From contig NZ_SRXX01000004.1 of the NCBI RefSeq assembly GCF_004804315.1, positions 124,001 to 188,000 of the forward strand: 64,000 nt of DNA, written 5' to 3'. Positions 37,825 to 46,060 of the stretch are shown piece after piece. The stretch is from Flagellimonas onchidii (GTDB lineage Bacteria > Bacteroidota > Bacteroidia > Flavobacteriales > Flavobacteriaceae). How positions within the stretch are numbered: the first letter of the stretch is position 1; every line of letters starts with the position of its first letter. The position numbers and the translations under genes are program-made. The notes beneath the pieces are model-generated. The model searched no databases, was not told the DNA's origin, and saw nothing but the letters and a program-made list of their open reading frames with translations.

Positions 37825-37892
37825 TTTTTGGTTTTTTGGTTTTGACGGGTCACGCTGTTGGTTATCAATCTGATGCCCTACTAAATTACGTA

Positions 37893-39662
37893 TTATAGGC
37901 CTTCTCTAACCTCATTCACTTCTTTAATGCTAACAGCGCTGGCTCTATTATCAAAATTTGATCGGATATAAGTCAATACTTCCGCTATTTCCTCATCAGA
38001 CAAAAAACTATGCTGAGGCATAACACCATTGTAAGTTTCTCCGTGAACTTGTATACTGCCCTCCATGCCTTCAAGAATTATTTTTATAAGTCTTTCTTTA
38101 TCTCCGGTTACCCAATCTGTGTTGGCAATTGGAGGAAATCTTCCTGTAGCGCCACCTCCATCTTTTTGATGACAAGCACTACAATAAGTATAATAAGTTT
38201 TTGCTCCACCGGAGATATCATCTTTCATAAGATTATCCCTGACCTTATCTGGTGTCCGGATATGGGAGAGTGTTTTCCTTTGTTCCATTTGTGCCAATTG
38301 CTCTTCACCAAAATTTTCCTTGTCTCCAGTAAAAGTGATTTTCCAGATTTTACCTTTTACGGAATCCGAAATGTACATTCCTCCATCGGGACCAAAAGCA
38401 ATTCCCATAGGTCGGTAAACGGCATCATTGACACTTACAATTGGGTCAACTCCCGCAAAACCATCCACGAACACCTCATATTCTCCTGAAGGTTTGCCAC
38501 CTTTAAAAGGAACAAAACCTACAAAATAACCGGATTGTGGATATGGCGCTCTATTTGTTGACCCATGAAATGCTATAAAAGCACCATTTTTATAACGTTC
38601 TGGAAAAGCATCTCCTTGGTAAAACACAAGGTCGTTAGGTGCCCAATGCCCAGGAAAACCAATTATAGGATCTTCGAATTGGTCACATCTCCCAATTAAC
38701 TTGCCATCCCCACCATATTCCGGAGCAAGAACTTTCTTTTCTTGCATTTGATCATAGTAACAGTAGGGCCATCCAAAATCAGAGCCTTCTGTTACTTTTA
38801 TAAACTCCTCTGAAGGCAATAATGCACTTTGCCAAGGGTCATAACGATCAGGAAACAATCTTAAAAGATCGTCCCTACCATGCATTACAACATAGAGATT
38901 CTTATCCTCAGGATTCCAATCCATGGCCACAACACTACGTATACCAGTAGCATACTTATAACCATCCTTCTGTGTCTGTCCAAGTTTGTTGGCATCAAAA
39001 CGCCATATTCCACCATGATCTTCCAGTTGTGGACAGGGATCTAACCCAGGAGCTCCGGGGGTTCTTTTAGGGCTCTGACATGCATTTGAGGGTGCACCAA
39101 AGGGGATATACATATGTCCTTCATCATCAAAAGCCAAGGGCTTTCCAATGTGTTCATGTTTGCCGTGAGGATGGTCATCTGTGAACACAATTTCCATCTC
39201 TCCTTCAGGAATCAAGGTTCCAGGTTTCAATTTGTATCGGTAGACAATTAACTCCGAGCTAAAATAAATATAGCCATTATAGATTCGCATGGCCGTGGAA
39301 TAGCTCCACTTTTGACTAGTTCTATATGACCCGAAACTTTCAATTTTATCTGCAGCACCATCGCCATTACTGTCCTCCAAGGCCGTAATGGATCCTTCTG
39401 CACTTGAATGTCTCAGTTTTGCGTAAATATATCCATCATCAGAAACAGCCAAATGCCTGACTTTTCCCTCAGTACTGTCCACCACCACCACTGCCTCAAA
39501 ACCATCAGGAAGATAAAGTCCTGAACTAATCTGTTCCTTATCCTTTGCACATTGTACAAAGCCAATAAGCAGCACAAAATAAAATAGGATGTTTCTAATC
39601 TGCAAGCGAGGATTTATGAATGCTTTTTCATAATCCATTTGGTATTTTGATTGGTTTTTCAT
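37893..39662 (-). CDS. Sorbosone/glucose dehydrogenase-like protein with C-terminal cytochrome c
   Basis: A 589-aa fusion. Residues about 40-470 form a beta-propeller of the PQQ-dependent sugar (L-sorbosone) dehydrogenase type, with motifs such as NLYVVMHGRDDLLRLFP, GSDFGWPYCYYD and GIAFGPDGGMYISDS. The C-terminal 100 residues form a cytochrome c domain with heme motif CSACH (about 500) and an axial Met in YNGVMPQH. The N terminus has a hydrophobic segment ending VQC that may be lipidated. ATG at 39638 is an alternative start. It is the first gene of the catabolic cluster and may oxidise a sugar or alcohol while passing electrons to the respiratory chain. Confidence 0.87.
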   Translation of the reverse strand: MKNQSKYQMDYEKAFINPRLQIRNILFYFVLLIGFVQCAKDKEQISSGLYLPDGFEAVVVVDSTEGKVRHLAVSDDGYIYAKLRHSSAEGSITALEDSNGDGAADKIESFGSYRTSQKWSYSTAMRIYNGYIYFSSELIVYRYKLKPGTLIPEGEMEIVFTDDHPHGKHEHIGKPLAFDDEGHMYIPFGAPSNACQSPKRTPGAPGLDPCPQLEDHGGIWRFDANKLGQTQKDGYKYATGIRSVVAMDWNPEDKNLYVVMHGRDDLLRLFPDRYDPWQSALLPSEEFIKVTEGSDFGWPYCYYDQMQEKKVLAPEYGGDGKLIGRCDQFEDPIIGFPGHWAPNDLVFYQGDAFPERYKNGAFIAFHGSTNRAPYPQSGYFVGFVPFKGGKPSGEYEVFVDGFAGVDPIVSVNDAVYRPMGIAFGPDGGMYISDSVKGKIWKITFTGDKENFGEEQLAQMEQRKTLSHIRTPDKVRDNLMKDDISGGAKTYYTYCSACHQKDGGGATGRFPPIANTDWVTGDKERLIKIILEGMEGSIQVHGETYNGVMPQHSFLSDEEIAEVLTYIRSNFDNRASAVSIKEVNEVREGL

Positions 39663-39970
39663 GGTTTAGGTTGTCAAATAAGAACGTAGATTTTAAGCGA
39701 TAACCTGTCAAAAAATCTTCCTCATTTCTTCAGTGTCCGCACACGGGATTGGCACACACTTACTTATATGACATCAAAATTTGATAAATGACATCAAAAC
39801 AACCAAAACCATTATCTGCGATTATAGATACCGTTTGGAGATATGGAAAAATGATTCTTCTAAATATGGGTTTTTAACCCTCTCAAAACAAAATGCTTAC
39901 AAGGTAACAGAACAAGAGTTTTCCATTGAAAGAACAACGATTTGGTTTGATTATAATCAAGGGTATGAAA
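39663..39970. promoter_or_regulatory. 308-bp region upstream of the catabolic cluster with spaced direct repeats
   Basis: Two identical 12-bp repeats, ATGACATCAAAA, lie at 39768-39779 and 39788-39799, exactly 20 bp apart (two helical turns). They overlap the palindrome ATCAAA-A-TTTGAT at 39773-39785. They sit 106-137 bp upstream of the first cluster gene, a good place for a regulator. On the minus strand a TTG followed 20 nt later by TACGTTCT (39680-39710 region) is a weak promoter candidate. A TTG-started frame at 39781-40032 is not convincing. No other gene is seen. Confidence 0.45.
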
Positions 39971-40717
39971 TCATTCAAATATTAATTCACCGAAGAACTC
40001 TGGACGATGAAAATCAGGCTTTTGGGTACTAATTGGATTCCAACTTAAATAGTGACGTTTGGAGGTAGCGTCACCACATTTATAAAAGTTCGCTCGTGAT
40101 TTAAGGCCCTTTAATTGGATATCTGGATTATGAGTCAATACTTCGGCAGGTATTACCATCAACATTTCCCACGTATGACCACCAGTTTTTTCGGAAAAGG
40201 ATTGTGAACCCAAGGAAGATTCAACTTGTATTATGTTTTTAATGGTATCAGCGGACAAATACTCTCTAGGTTTTCGTTGAGGACCATAAGCTGAAAGGAT
40301 TGTACCGATACAATTGGTTTCAAAATTATAATAATTGCCATCGGCCATTGGATCGAAGAAAAACTCCACACAACTATCTTTGAACACATAACTATTTGGC
40401 TCAGTCCTTTCTGCAAGAATATTTTCTTCTTCTACCTGCCATTTTAACCATATTTGGTTGTCACTATGTGCAATTTTAAAGCTTACTTTAGGCTCATATG
40501 GAAAAGCGGACCAGTTTCTTATGTCTACATAATTTGTTTCAACTTTCTCATCCAGCAGCCTAGATATATTTTGAAAATCAACAACACCATCATGACGAAT
40601 TTCTTTTACTTTCAACACTTTTTGTTCCTGAACGGGGTTTTTCAATGGAATTGTTCTTTTATTACATGAGACCAATACAATACATATCAAAAAGTAAAAA
40701 TGCGCTGTTTTGTACAT
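39971..40717 (-). CDS. CBM9-like carbohydrate-binding lipoprotein
   Basis: A 248-aa protein with a lipoprotein signal (FLICIVLVSC) and one domain resembling family 9 carbohydrate-binding modules, visible as NQIWLKWQVEEENILAERTEPNSYVF, KDSCVEFFFDPMADGNYYNFE and the C-terminal YLSWNPISTQKPDFHRPEFFGEL. Such single-domain proteins in Bacteroidota often accompany oxidoreductase or sugar catabolism genes. It lies upstream of the sorbosone-type dehydrogenase on the same strand but with a 308-bp gap, so its link to that cluster is positional. No catalytic residues are seen. Confidence 0.85.
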   Translation of the reverse strand: MYKTAHFYFLICIVLVSCNKRTIPLKNPVQEQKVLKVKEIRHDGVVDFQNISRLLDEKVETNYVDIRNWSAFPYEPKVSFKIAHSDNQIWLKWQVEEENILAERTEPNSYVFKDSCVEFFFDPMADGNYYNFETNCIGTILSAYGPQRKPREYLSADTIKNIIQVESSLGSQSFSEKTGGHTWEMLMVIPAEVLTHNPDIQLKGLKSRANFYKCGDATSKRHYLSWNPISTQKPDFHRPEFFGELIFE

Positions 40718-40898
40718 GCCTAGGTTGATTGTTGGTCTTAAATGTACAAAATGTCTCTCTTTTTGGATATTCTATTTTTCCTTTATACTATTGCAGGTTC
40801 ATAATTATTTCATAAATATGAAAATCGAATACCACTATAGGTAGAAAATATGAAACTAAGGCTTATATTTAGCCAATCTAGATTAATTTTAAATAAAA

Positions 40899-41126
40899 AT
40901 GTCCGAGGATTTATTAGAAAAGGCAAAAGAGTTTGAAAACAGGACTTTAAGTCATATGTCCACTAGTGATAGGGTAGCCGCCTCACGTGAAGCAAAGAGT
41001 TTAATACTTTCCATAAACGAAATTTACAAGGAGACCAAGGATCCTAATTTAATGGATGTAATGAAAACTCTTACCGAGAAAAAACGTAAGATTGAAAAAC
41101 GCTTAAAGGGTACTCCTTTGGTGTAA
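40899..41126 (+). CDS. Small soluble helical protein, unknown
   Basis: A 75-aa, highly charged, helix-rich protein with no signal peptide (LLEKAKEFENRTLSHM, EIYKETKDPNLMDVMKTLTEKKRKIEKRL). Heptad-like spacing in the second half suggests a coiled coil. Lone gene, with 181 bp of AT-rich DNA before it. Proteins of this look are common in flavobacteria, but I cannot name a family or function. Confidence 0.7.
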   Translation: MSEDLLEKAKEFENRTLSHMSTSDRVAASREAKSLILSINEIYKETKDPNLMDVMKTLTEKKRKIEKRLKGTPLV

Positions 41127-41283
41127 TCCATTCTTAAATTGCAAATAGACAAAATACCATTCACAATACAATTGTTACCAATTACATCTTTTTCCCTGCA
41201 AGAAATAAAAATGTAAATTTTTGAAGTGTTTGTTTCAATAATTTAGGGGTATAAAATCTCAACCAAGAACAAACACATTGACA

Positions 41284-41385
41284 ATGAACACTATTGAGGA
41301 AAAAATGGGCTATATTTTTTGGTACTTCGTGATAGCCTGTTCCGTATGCTCACTCATTAATAGTTTGTACCATTATTTTAATTGA
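41284..41385 (+). CDS. Candidate 33-aa single-helix membrane protein
   Basis: A short frame, ATG 41284 to TGA 41385, translates to MNTIEEKMGYIFWYFVIACS and continues VCSLINSLYHYFN. A charged N terminus is followed by one membrane-spanning segment. It sits in the 365-bp gap between the 75-aa gene and gap, and no Shine-Dalgarno motif is evident. Small proteins of this form exist, but the reading frame alone is weak evidence. Confidence 0.33.
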   Translation: MNTIEEKMGYIFWYFVIACSVCSLINSLYHYFN

Positions 41386-41450
41386 TCATTTGGTTTACGA
41401 AGTCATTTTGAATTTGTAAACAATATTTACCTTAATTATTTATAGCGTCA

Positions 41451-41482
41451 AAAAAAGCTCGAACCTAGGTTCGAGCTTTTTT
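41451..41482. terminator. Terminator of gap: 32-bp perfect palindrome
   Basis: AAAAAAGCTCGAACCT (41451-41466) is followed directly by its exact complement AGGTTCGAGCTTTTTT (41467-41482). With A and T runs at both ends it should terminate in both directions. It lies 10 bp past the gap stop codon on the minus strand. Confidence 0.88.
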
Positions 41483-41491
41483 GGGTTTAAT

Positions 41492-42484
41492 CTATCCTTT
41501 TATTTCAAGAATTTGACGAATCATCTGATTCGTAAATCCCCATTCATTGTCATACCAGGTCATTACTTTTAGTAAGTCCCCGTCCACAACCCTTGTCATG
41601 GCCAAATCCACGGTTGACGCATATGGACTCTTAATTATATCCGACGATACAATGGGTTCATCCGTTACATCTAGCACCTTGGCATAACGCTCCGTTTTGG
41701 ACTCTTCCATCAATATTTTATTTACTTCTTTAGCTGTTACCGATTTTTCTGTAACAAATGTCATGTCTGAAATAGAACCTACGGGTACTGGTACACGAAT
41801 CGCCACTCCGTCAAACTTTCCAGTATATTCAGGTAACGCTTTGGTAGTAGCAATGGCCGCCCCAGTTGTTGTTGGAATCAAGTTTTGCGCACCTGCTCTT
41901 CCCATTCTAAAGTTCTTTCCGGAAGGGGTGTCCACAATTCCTTGCGAAGCCGTATAAGCATGCACTGTGGTCATAATCGCTTTTTTTATACCGATTCTTC
42001 TACCCAGAACTTCCACAACAGGGCTAATATTATTTGTGGTACAACTGGCACAGGAAAAAATACTTGTATTCCCATCTTCGCCGTTGACTCCATGTACCAC
42101 AGTAGGCGTATCCTCGCTCTTCGTAGGTGCGGAAATAACAACAGTCTTGGCTCCAGCCTTTAAATGCCGCCCTGCATCTTCACCTTTGGTAAAGACACCT
42201 GTACTTTCAATTACCAAATCCACCTGGTGCTCTTTCCATGGTAATTCTTCCGGATTTCTTATGGAGGTATAATGAATTTTTTGACCATCGACCATAAGTA
42301 TATCTGGTTCATGGGAAACCTCTTTCTCGTATACCCCATAGACTGTATCATATTTCAGTAAGTACGCCGTGTTTTCTACAGAAACTATATCGTTGACAGC
42401 CACAACCTCCAATCCAGGAGTGTCATTGATGACCTTTAAAGCAGCTCTACCTATTCGGCCCATTCCGTTTATTCCAATTCTCAT
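41492..42484 (-). CDS. gap: Glyceraldehyde-3-phosphate dehydrogenase, type I
   Basis: Glycolytic/gluconeogenic enzyme that oxidatively phosphorylates glyceraldehyde 3-phosphate. The frame is open to 42517, but ATG 42484 gives the standard start MRIGINGMGRIGR. From that start, the nucleophile is Cys148 in SCASCTTNN and the base His175 in MTTVHAYTAS; Asp32 at the end of beta-2 suggests NAD rather than NADP. It is 330 aa. It is transcribed divergently from the arsenosugar cluster and has its own strong terminator, so I regard it as an ordinary housekeeping copy. Confidence 0.93.
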   Translation of the reverse strand: MRIGINGMGRIGRAALKVINDTPGLEVVAVNDIVSVENTAYLLKYDTVYGVYEKEVSHEPDILMVDGQKIHYTSIRNPEELPWKEHQVDLVIESTGVFTKGEDAGRHLKAGAKTVVISAPTKSEDTPTVVHGVNGEDGNTSIFSCASCTTNNISPVVEVLGRRIGIKKAIMTTVHAYTASQGIVDTPSGKNFRMGRAGAQNLIPTTTGAAIATTKALPEYTGKFDGVAIRVPVPVGSISDMTFVTEKSVTAKEVNKILMEESKTERYAKVLDVTDEPIVSSDIIKSPYASTVDLAMTRVVDGDLLKVMTWYDNEWGFTNQMIRQILEIKG

Positions 42485-42607
42485 ATTAATTGTTCTTAAA
42501 TTATTAATTGTTTGCATTCAATTAGTCTGAAAACAACCTCTCAAATTACATGGAGCCCATTGATATAAACCCTTTATAATTATCTTTAATCAAGAATCTC
42601 AAAGCCT

Positions 42608-42615
42608 TATCTTTG
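42608..42615 (+). promoter_or_regulatory. Possible -7 element for the arsenosugar cluster
   Basis: TATCTTTG at 42608-42615 matches the bacteroidete -7 consensus TAnnTTTG. At 19 nt upstream the sequence is TTT, not TTG, so the -33 part is poor. Transcription would begin near 42622, before both possible start codons of the first gene. Confidence 0.35.
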
Positions 42616-42693
42616 ACATACTACAGCCCCAAGTAAGTAATTGGTACGTTGAAAGACCAATACAAGATTTTAGTAACCGAAAAGAGCATATTC

Positions 42694-43314
42694 TTGAACA
42701 GAAAAGAAAACCTACTGCTTATTTTTACCCGAAATCCAGAGTTGGGAAAATGCAAAACCAGACTTGCATCAAAAATAGGTAATGAAGCGGCCTTGAACGT
42801 ATACAAGTTCTTATTAAAGCATACTGCCGTACTTACCAAAAACCTTAATGCCGAAAAACAAGTCTACTATTCCGAAAACATTTGGAAAAACGATATTTGG
42901 GACAATCAAGTCTATCAAAAAAAATTGCAGAAAGGCGAAAATCTTGGAGCACGAATGTACAACGCTTTCGAGAGTGGGTTTAATTTGGGTTTCAAAAAAA
43001 TCATTATCATTGGAAGCGATATGTATGACCTTGCACCAGCAGACCTGGAAGAAGCCTTCTTAAAGCTGCAAGACCACGATTTTGTAGTAGGTCCTGCTGA
43101 AGATGGTGGCTATTACTTGCTAGGTATGACTACTTTAAAGAAGGAGTTATTCCAAGACAAATCTTGGGGAACCAAAACTGTACTGAAGGATACCCTGGAA
43201 AATCTTGAAGGTGAAGATGTTTGTCTCCTTCAAGTTAAAAACGATGTGGACCATTACGAAGACATAAAAGATATTGAAGCTTTTCAACCCTATATAAAAC
43301 ATATAAAAGGATGA
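42694..43314 (+). CDS. TIGR04282-type glycosyltransferase of arsenosugar clusters
   Basis: GT-A-fold glycosyltransferase-like protein (DUF2064/TIGR04282), a family named for its association with arsenosugar biosynthesis genes. There is no ATG near the start: TTG at 42649 is possible, but TTG at 42694 gives MNRKENLLLIFTRNPELGKCKTRL, the normal N terminus, and has an AAAAGAG stretch at about the right distance. Further motifs are LGARMYNAF, IIGSDMYDLAPADLEEAF (DxD-like) and VVGPAEDGGYYLLGM. The next gene overlaps by 4 bp (ATGA), so translation is coupled to the phosphorylase and ArsM. Confidence 0.87.
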   Translation: MNRKENLLLIFTRNPELGKCKTRLASKIGNEAALNVYKFLLKHTAVLTKNLNAEKQVYYSENIWKNDIWDNQVYQKKLQKGENLGARMYNAFESGFNLGFKKIIIIGSDMYDLAPADLEEAFLKLQDHDFVVGPAEDGGYYLLGMTTLKKELFQDKSWGTKTVLKDTLENLEGEDVCLLQVKNDVDHYEDIKDIEAFQPYIKHIKG

Positions 43315-44126
43315 CCAAAAAACAACTTGACGAATCCGTTGAATACCTAAAGAAAAAAGGATTTGACACTCCTGAAATCGGAATTGTGCTGGGAACCGGT
43401 CTTGGGCAATTGGTAAATGAAATAAAACAACCGGTAGAAGCACACTACAATCATATTCCCTATTTCCCCTTGGCCACAGTGGAGTTCCATTCTGGTAAAC
43501 TTATCTACGGCACCATCGCAGATAAAAAAGTGGTGGTAATGCAAGGAAGGTTCCATTTGTACGAAGGTTATGATTTTCTTGATATCACTTATCCTATTCG
43601 CGTAATGCACCAACTCGGAATTAAAAAACTCTTCGTTTCCAATGCTTCGGGAGCCATTAATCTTGACTTCAAAAAGGGAGATGTTATGTTGATTGAAGAC
43701 CATATTAACTTACAAGGAGGCTCTCCTCTTGCCTTTAAAAATGTTTCCGATTTTGGTGACAGATTTGTGGACATGGCGGAGCCTTATGATGTTGACATGC
43801 GTCAAAAATTAGAAACTATTGCCAAAAAAGAGGGTATTTCATTGCAAAAAGGGGTGTACGCTTCAGTGGTCGGGCCACAATTAGAAACCAAGGCCGAATA
43901 TCGCATGCTAAAAATTTTAGGAGCAGATGCCGTTGGCATGAGTACCGTACCAGAAGTAATTGTTGCCAATCATTTACGACTACCTATTGTAGCGGTTTCT
44001 GTCTTAACGGATGAATGTGATCCAGACAATTTACAACCCATTGATATTCAAGAAATTATTAAGATAGCAGGAAAGACAGAGCCAAAAATGATAACATTAT
44101 TTAAAGAACTAATTCAACTTATATGA
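43311..44126 (+). CDS. Purine-nucleoside phosphorylase, in the arsenosugar operon
   Basis: Trimeric-type PNP that splits purine nucleosides with phosphate into base and ribose-1-phosphate. The 271-aa product has the phosphate-binding VLGTGLGQL (about 26) and QGRFHLYEGYD (about 78), SNASGAINLD, the purine-binding Glu192 in GPQLETKAEYR and VGMSTVPEV (about 208). The residue equal to human PNP Asn243 is Asp234 (SVLTDECDP); in engineered human PNP this change allows adenosine as substrate. Overlaps of 4 bp with the genes on both sides tie it to the pathway. It could release adenine from the dimethylarsinoyl-adenosine intermediate; this is inference. Confidence 0.92.
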   Translation: MTKKQLDESVEYLKKKGFDTPEIGIVLGTGLGQLVNEIKQPVEAHYNHIPYFPLATVEFHSGKLIYGTIADKKVVVMQGRFHLYEGYDFLDITYPIRVMHQLGIKKLFVSNASGAINLDFKKGDVMLIEDHINLQGGSPLAFKNVSDFGDRFVDMAEPYDVDMRQKLETIAKKEGISLQKGVYASVVGPQLETKAEYRMLKILGADAVGMSTVPEVIVANHLRLPIVAVSVLTDECDPDNLQPIDIQEIIKIAGKTEPKMITLFKELIQLI

Positions 44127-45088
44127 GCTATTTAGATGCCACCCAAGATTTATACAAAGAAGCGGCCTTGACCCCAGATGTTGGTCTTTGTTGCACCACA
44201 AATCCCATTTGGCAATTCCCGGGTCTGTCTATTCCAAAAATTATGCAGGATATGAACTACGGTTGCGGAAGTACGGTTTCAGCACAAGATCTTGTAAACG
44301 ACCCCAAGGTACTTTATGTTGGCGTGGGAGGTGGAATGGAATTGCTCCAATTCGCATACTTCTCAAGGCAGAATGGCGGAGTTATTGGTGTGGATTCTGT
44401 AGATGAAATGTTGGAAGCATCCCGTAATAATTTTAAGGTTGCCGAGGAGGAAAACGATTGGTTTAAAAGCGAATTTGTAAGCTTGGTCAAAGGGGATGCC
44501 CTAAATCTTCCTGTCGAAGACGAGAGCATCGATGTAGCGGCACAAAACTGTCTTTTCAACATCTTTAAAATGGAAGATTTGAAAAAGGCGGTATCCGAAA
44601 TGTACCGTGTGCTCAAACCTCATGGTCGACTGGTCATGAGTGATCCTACGTGCGAACAGCCCATGAACGATGAGTTAAGAAACGATGACCGACTAAGAGC
44701 GCTTTGTCTAAGTGGAAGTATTCCAATTAAGGATTATGTAAAGGTGTTGACAGATGCTGGGTTCGGGACCATTGAAATCCGAGCTAGGAAATCTTATCGC
44801 GTTTTATCGCCTAACCATTATCCAACTGATGAATTGATTCATATCGAGTCCATTGAAATAGCAGCCATAAAAGACCCTATGCCAGCAGATGGCCCTTGTA
44901 TCTTTACCGGAAAAACAGCTATTTATTATGGTGGAGAAGAATATTTTGATGATGGTTTAGGCCATGTTTTGCTTCAAAATCAACCTTTGGCCGTTTGTGA
45001 TAAAACTGCTGCAGCTTTGGGAAAGGCATCGGACGAAATCCATATTAGCGAAAGTACTTGGCATTATGATGGTGGGGGTTGCTGTTAG
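44123..45088 (+). CDS. arsM: Arsenite methyltransferase ArsM, arsenosugar-type
   Basis: SAM-dependent enzyme that methylates trivalent arsenic, here of the longer arsenosugar-associated type. It has an N-terminal Cys pair (Cys23-Cys24 in VGLCCTT), Cys48 in YGCGST, the SAM-binding loop VLYVGVGGGMELLQ (about 63-76), an acidic VDSVDEMLE stretch, Cys residues in SDPTCEQ and RALCLSG that may bind arsenic, and a C-terminal GGGCC. A roughly 80-residue extension follows the methyltransferase core. It overlaps the phosphorylase gene by 4 bp. The radical SAM partner ArsS, usually nearby, is not in this window. Confidence 0.92.
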   Translation: MSYLDATQDLYKEAALTPDVGLCCTTNPIWQFPGLSIPKIMQDMNYGCGSTVSAQDLVNDPKVLYVGVGGGMELLQFAYFSRQNGGVIGVDSVDEMLEASRNNFKVAEEENDWFKSEFVSLVKGDALNLPVEDESIDVAAQNCLFNIFKMEDLKKAVSEMYRVLKPHGRLVMSDPTCEQPMNDELRNDDRLRALCLSGSIPIKDYVKVLTDAGFGTIEIRARKSYRVLSPNHYPTDELIHIESIEIAAIKDPMPADGPCIFTGKTAIYYGGEEYFDDGLGHVLLQNQPLAVCDKTAAALGKASDEIHISESTWHYDGGGCC

Positions 45089-45175
45089 TTCAAATTTTGA
45101 TGCTCAGTAGTGAAAGGTTATACGCATTTCCCAGACTGTTCTATCAGTAATTATTGAACTAAAAAGGCATTGCCC

Positions 45176-46060
45176 ATGAATGTAATACTCAATGTATTGT
45201 TGGGAATCTCACTGTTTTCTTGCAATGAAAAGATTCAAGAGCGAAGTGATGACAATCCAAAAAAGGATGTAGTTACGGTTTCTATTCCAGAAGAAGTAAT
45301 TTCCAATGAAAACAAGGACACTCTTGAAACTTCCATAAAAACATATGAAGTAAAAGAAGTCAATTCCCCTTCTCATAACAAAACGGAAGAGAAAAAACCG
45401 GTTGTGGCTCCAATCCCAGAGCATTCCATTTGGGGCGACTTGTTAAAAAGGTTTGTGGACGACTCTGGCAATGTTGATTATGCAGGATTCAAAAAGGATA
45501 TTGGTGAACTGGATGAGTATTTAGAACTTCTCGCTAAAAACCCTCCAACAAATCACTGGGCCAAAAATGACAAGCTTGCTTATTATATCAACCTGTACAA
45601 TGCCGCAACAGTGAAATTGATTGTAGATCATTATCCACTTAAAAGCATCAAGGATATCCCAAATCGTTGGAAGAAAAAATGGATCAAAGTAGGAAATGAA
45701 GTCACCTCCCTAAATAACATAGAACATGAAATATTGCGTAAAATGAAGGAGCCCCGAATTCACTTTGCCATAAACTGTGCTTCTTATTCTTGTCCAAAGT
45801 TGTTAAATGTGGCGTTTACACCTCAAAGTATGGAACGGTTGCTTTCTAAAACTACCGTGGATTTTGTAAACGATAAGTCCCGAAACCGTTTTGATAATGA
45901 AAAAGCGCAGTTATCCAAAATATTCAAATGGTATAAAGGTGATTTTACGGAAAATGTCCCGTTGCTGGAATACATAAACCAGTATTTGGAAAATCCAGTA
46001 AGCAAAAAAGCTAAAGTTGAATATTTGGATTATGATTGGAGTTTGAATGAAGCAAGATAA
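45176..46060 (+). CDS. DUF547 lipoprotein in the arsenosugar cluster
   Basis: A frame is open from TTG 45170, but ATG 45176 gives a tight lipoprotein signal (NVLLGISLFSC). A Lys/Glu-rich linker of about 70 residues leads to a DUF547 domain (about 85-290) with AYYINLYNAATVKLIVDHYPLKSI, HFAINCASYSCPKL and the C-terminal FKWYKGDF and YLDYDWSLNE. The two conserved Cys in NCASYSCP hint at a papain-like or metal-binding site, but DUF547 has no proven activity. It follows arsM by 87 bp and overlaps the next glycosyltransferase by 14 bp. A paralog occurs at 52837-53562. Confidence 0.85.
   Translation: MNVILNVLLGISLFSCNEKIQERSDDNPKKDVVTVSIPEEVISNENKDTLETSIKTYEVKEVNSPSHNKTEEKKPVVAPIPEHSIWGDLLKRFVDDSGNVDYAGFKKDIGELDEYLELLAKNPPTNHWAKNDKLAYYINLYNAATVKLIVDHYPLKSIKDIPNRWKKKWIKVGNEVTSLNNIEHEILRKMKEPRIHFAINCASYSCPKLLNVAFTPQSMERLLSKTTVDFVNDKSRNRFDNEKAQLSKIFKWYKGDFTENVPLLEYINQYLENPVSKKAKVEYLDYDWSLNEAR

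Larger units (their letters stand above)
41127..41491. other. 365-bp gap between the 75-aa gene and gap
   Basis: It holds the candidate 33-aa frame (41284-41385) and the terminator palindrome at 41451-41482. The rest is AT-rich with no other feature seen. Confidence 0.5.

Noticed and set aside
39781..40032. Plus-strand 83-codon frame upstream of the CBM9-like gene
   Set aside because: It starts with TTG, has no in-frame ATG, overlaps the 3' end of the opposite gene by 62 bp and shows no recognisable family. Its first bases are part of the repeat region.
41492..42484. GAPDH as the ArsJ-associated arsenate-detoxification enzyme
   Set aside because: There is no ArsJ exporter next to it. It is on the opposite strand from the arsenosugar operon and has its own strong terminator. 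It looks like the housekeeping enzyme.
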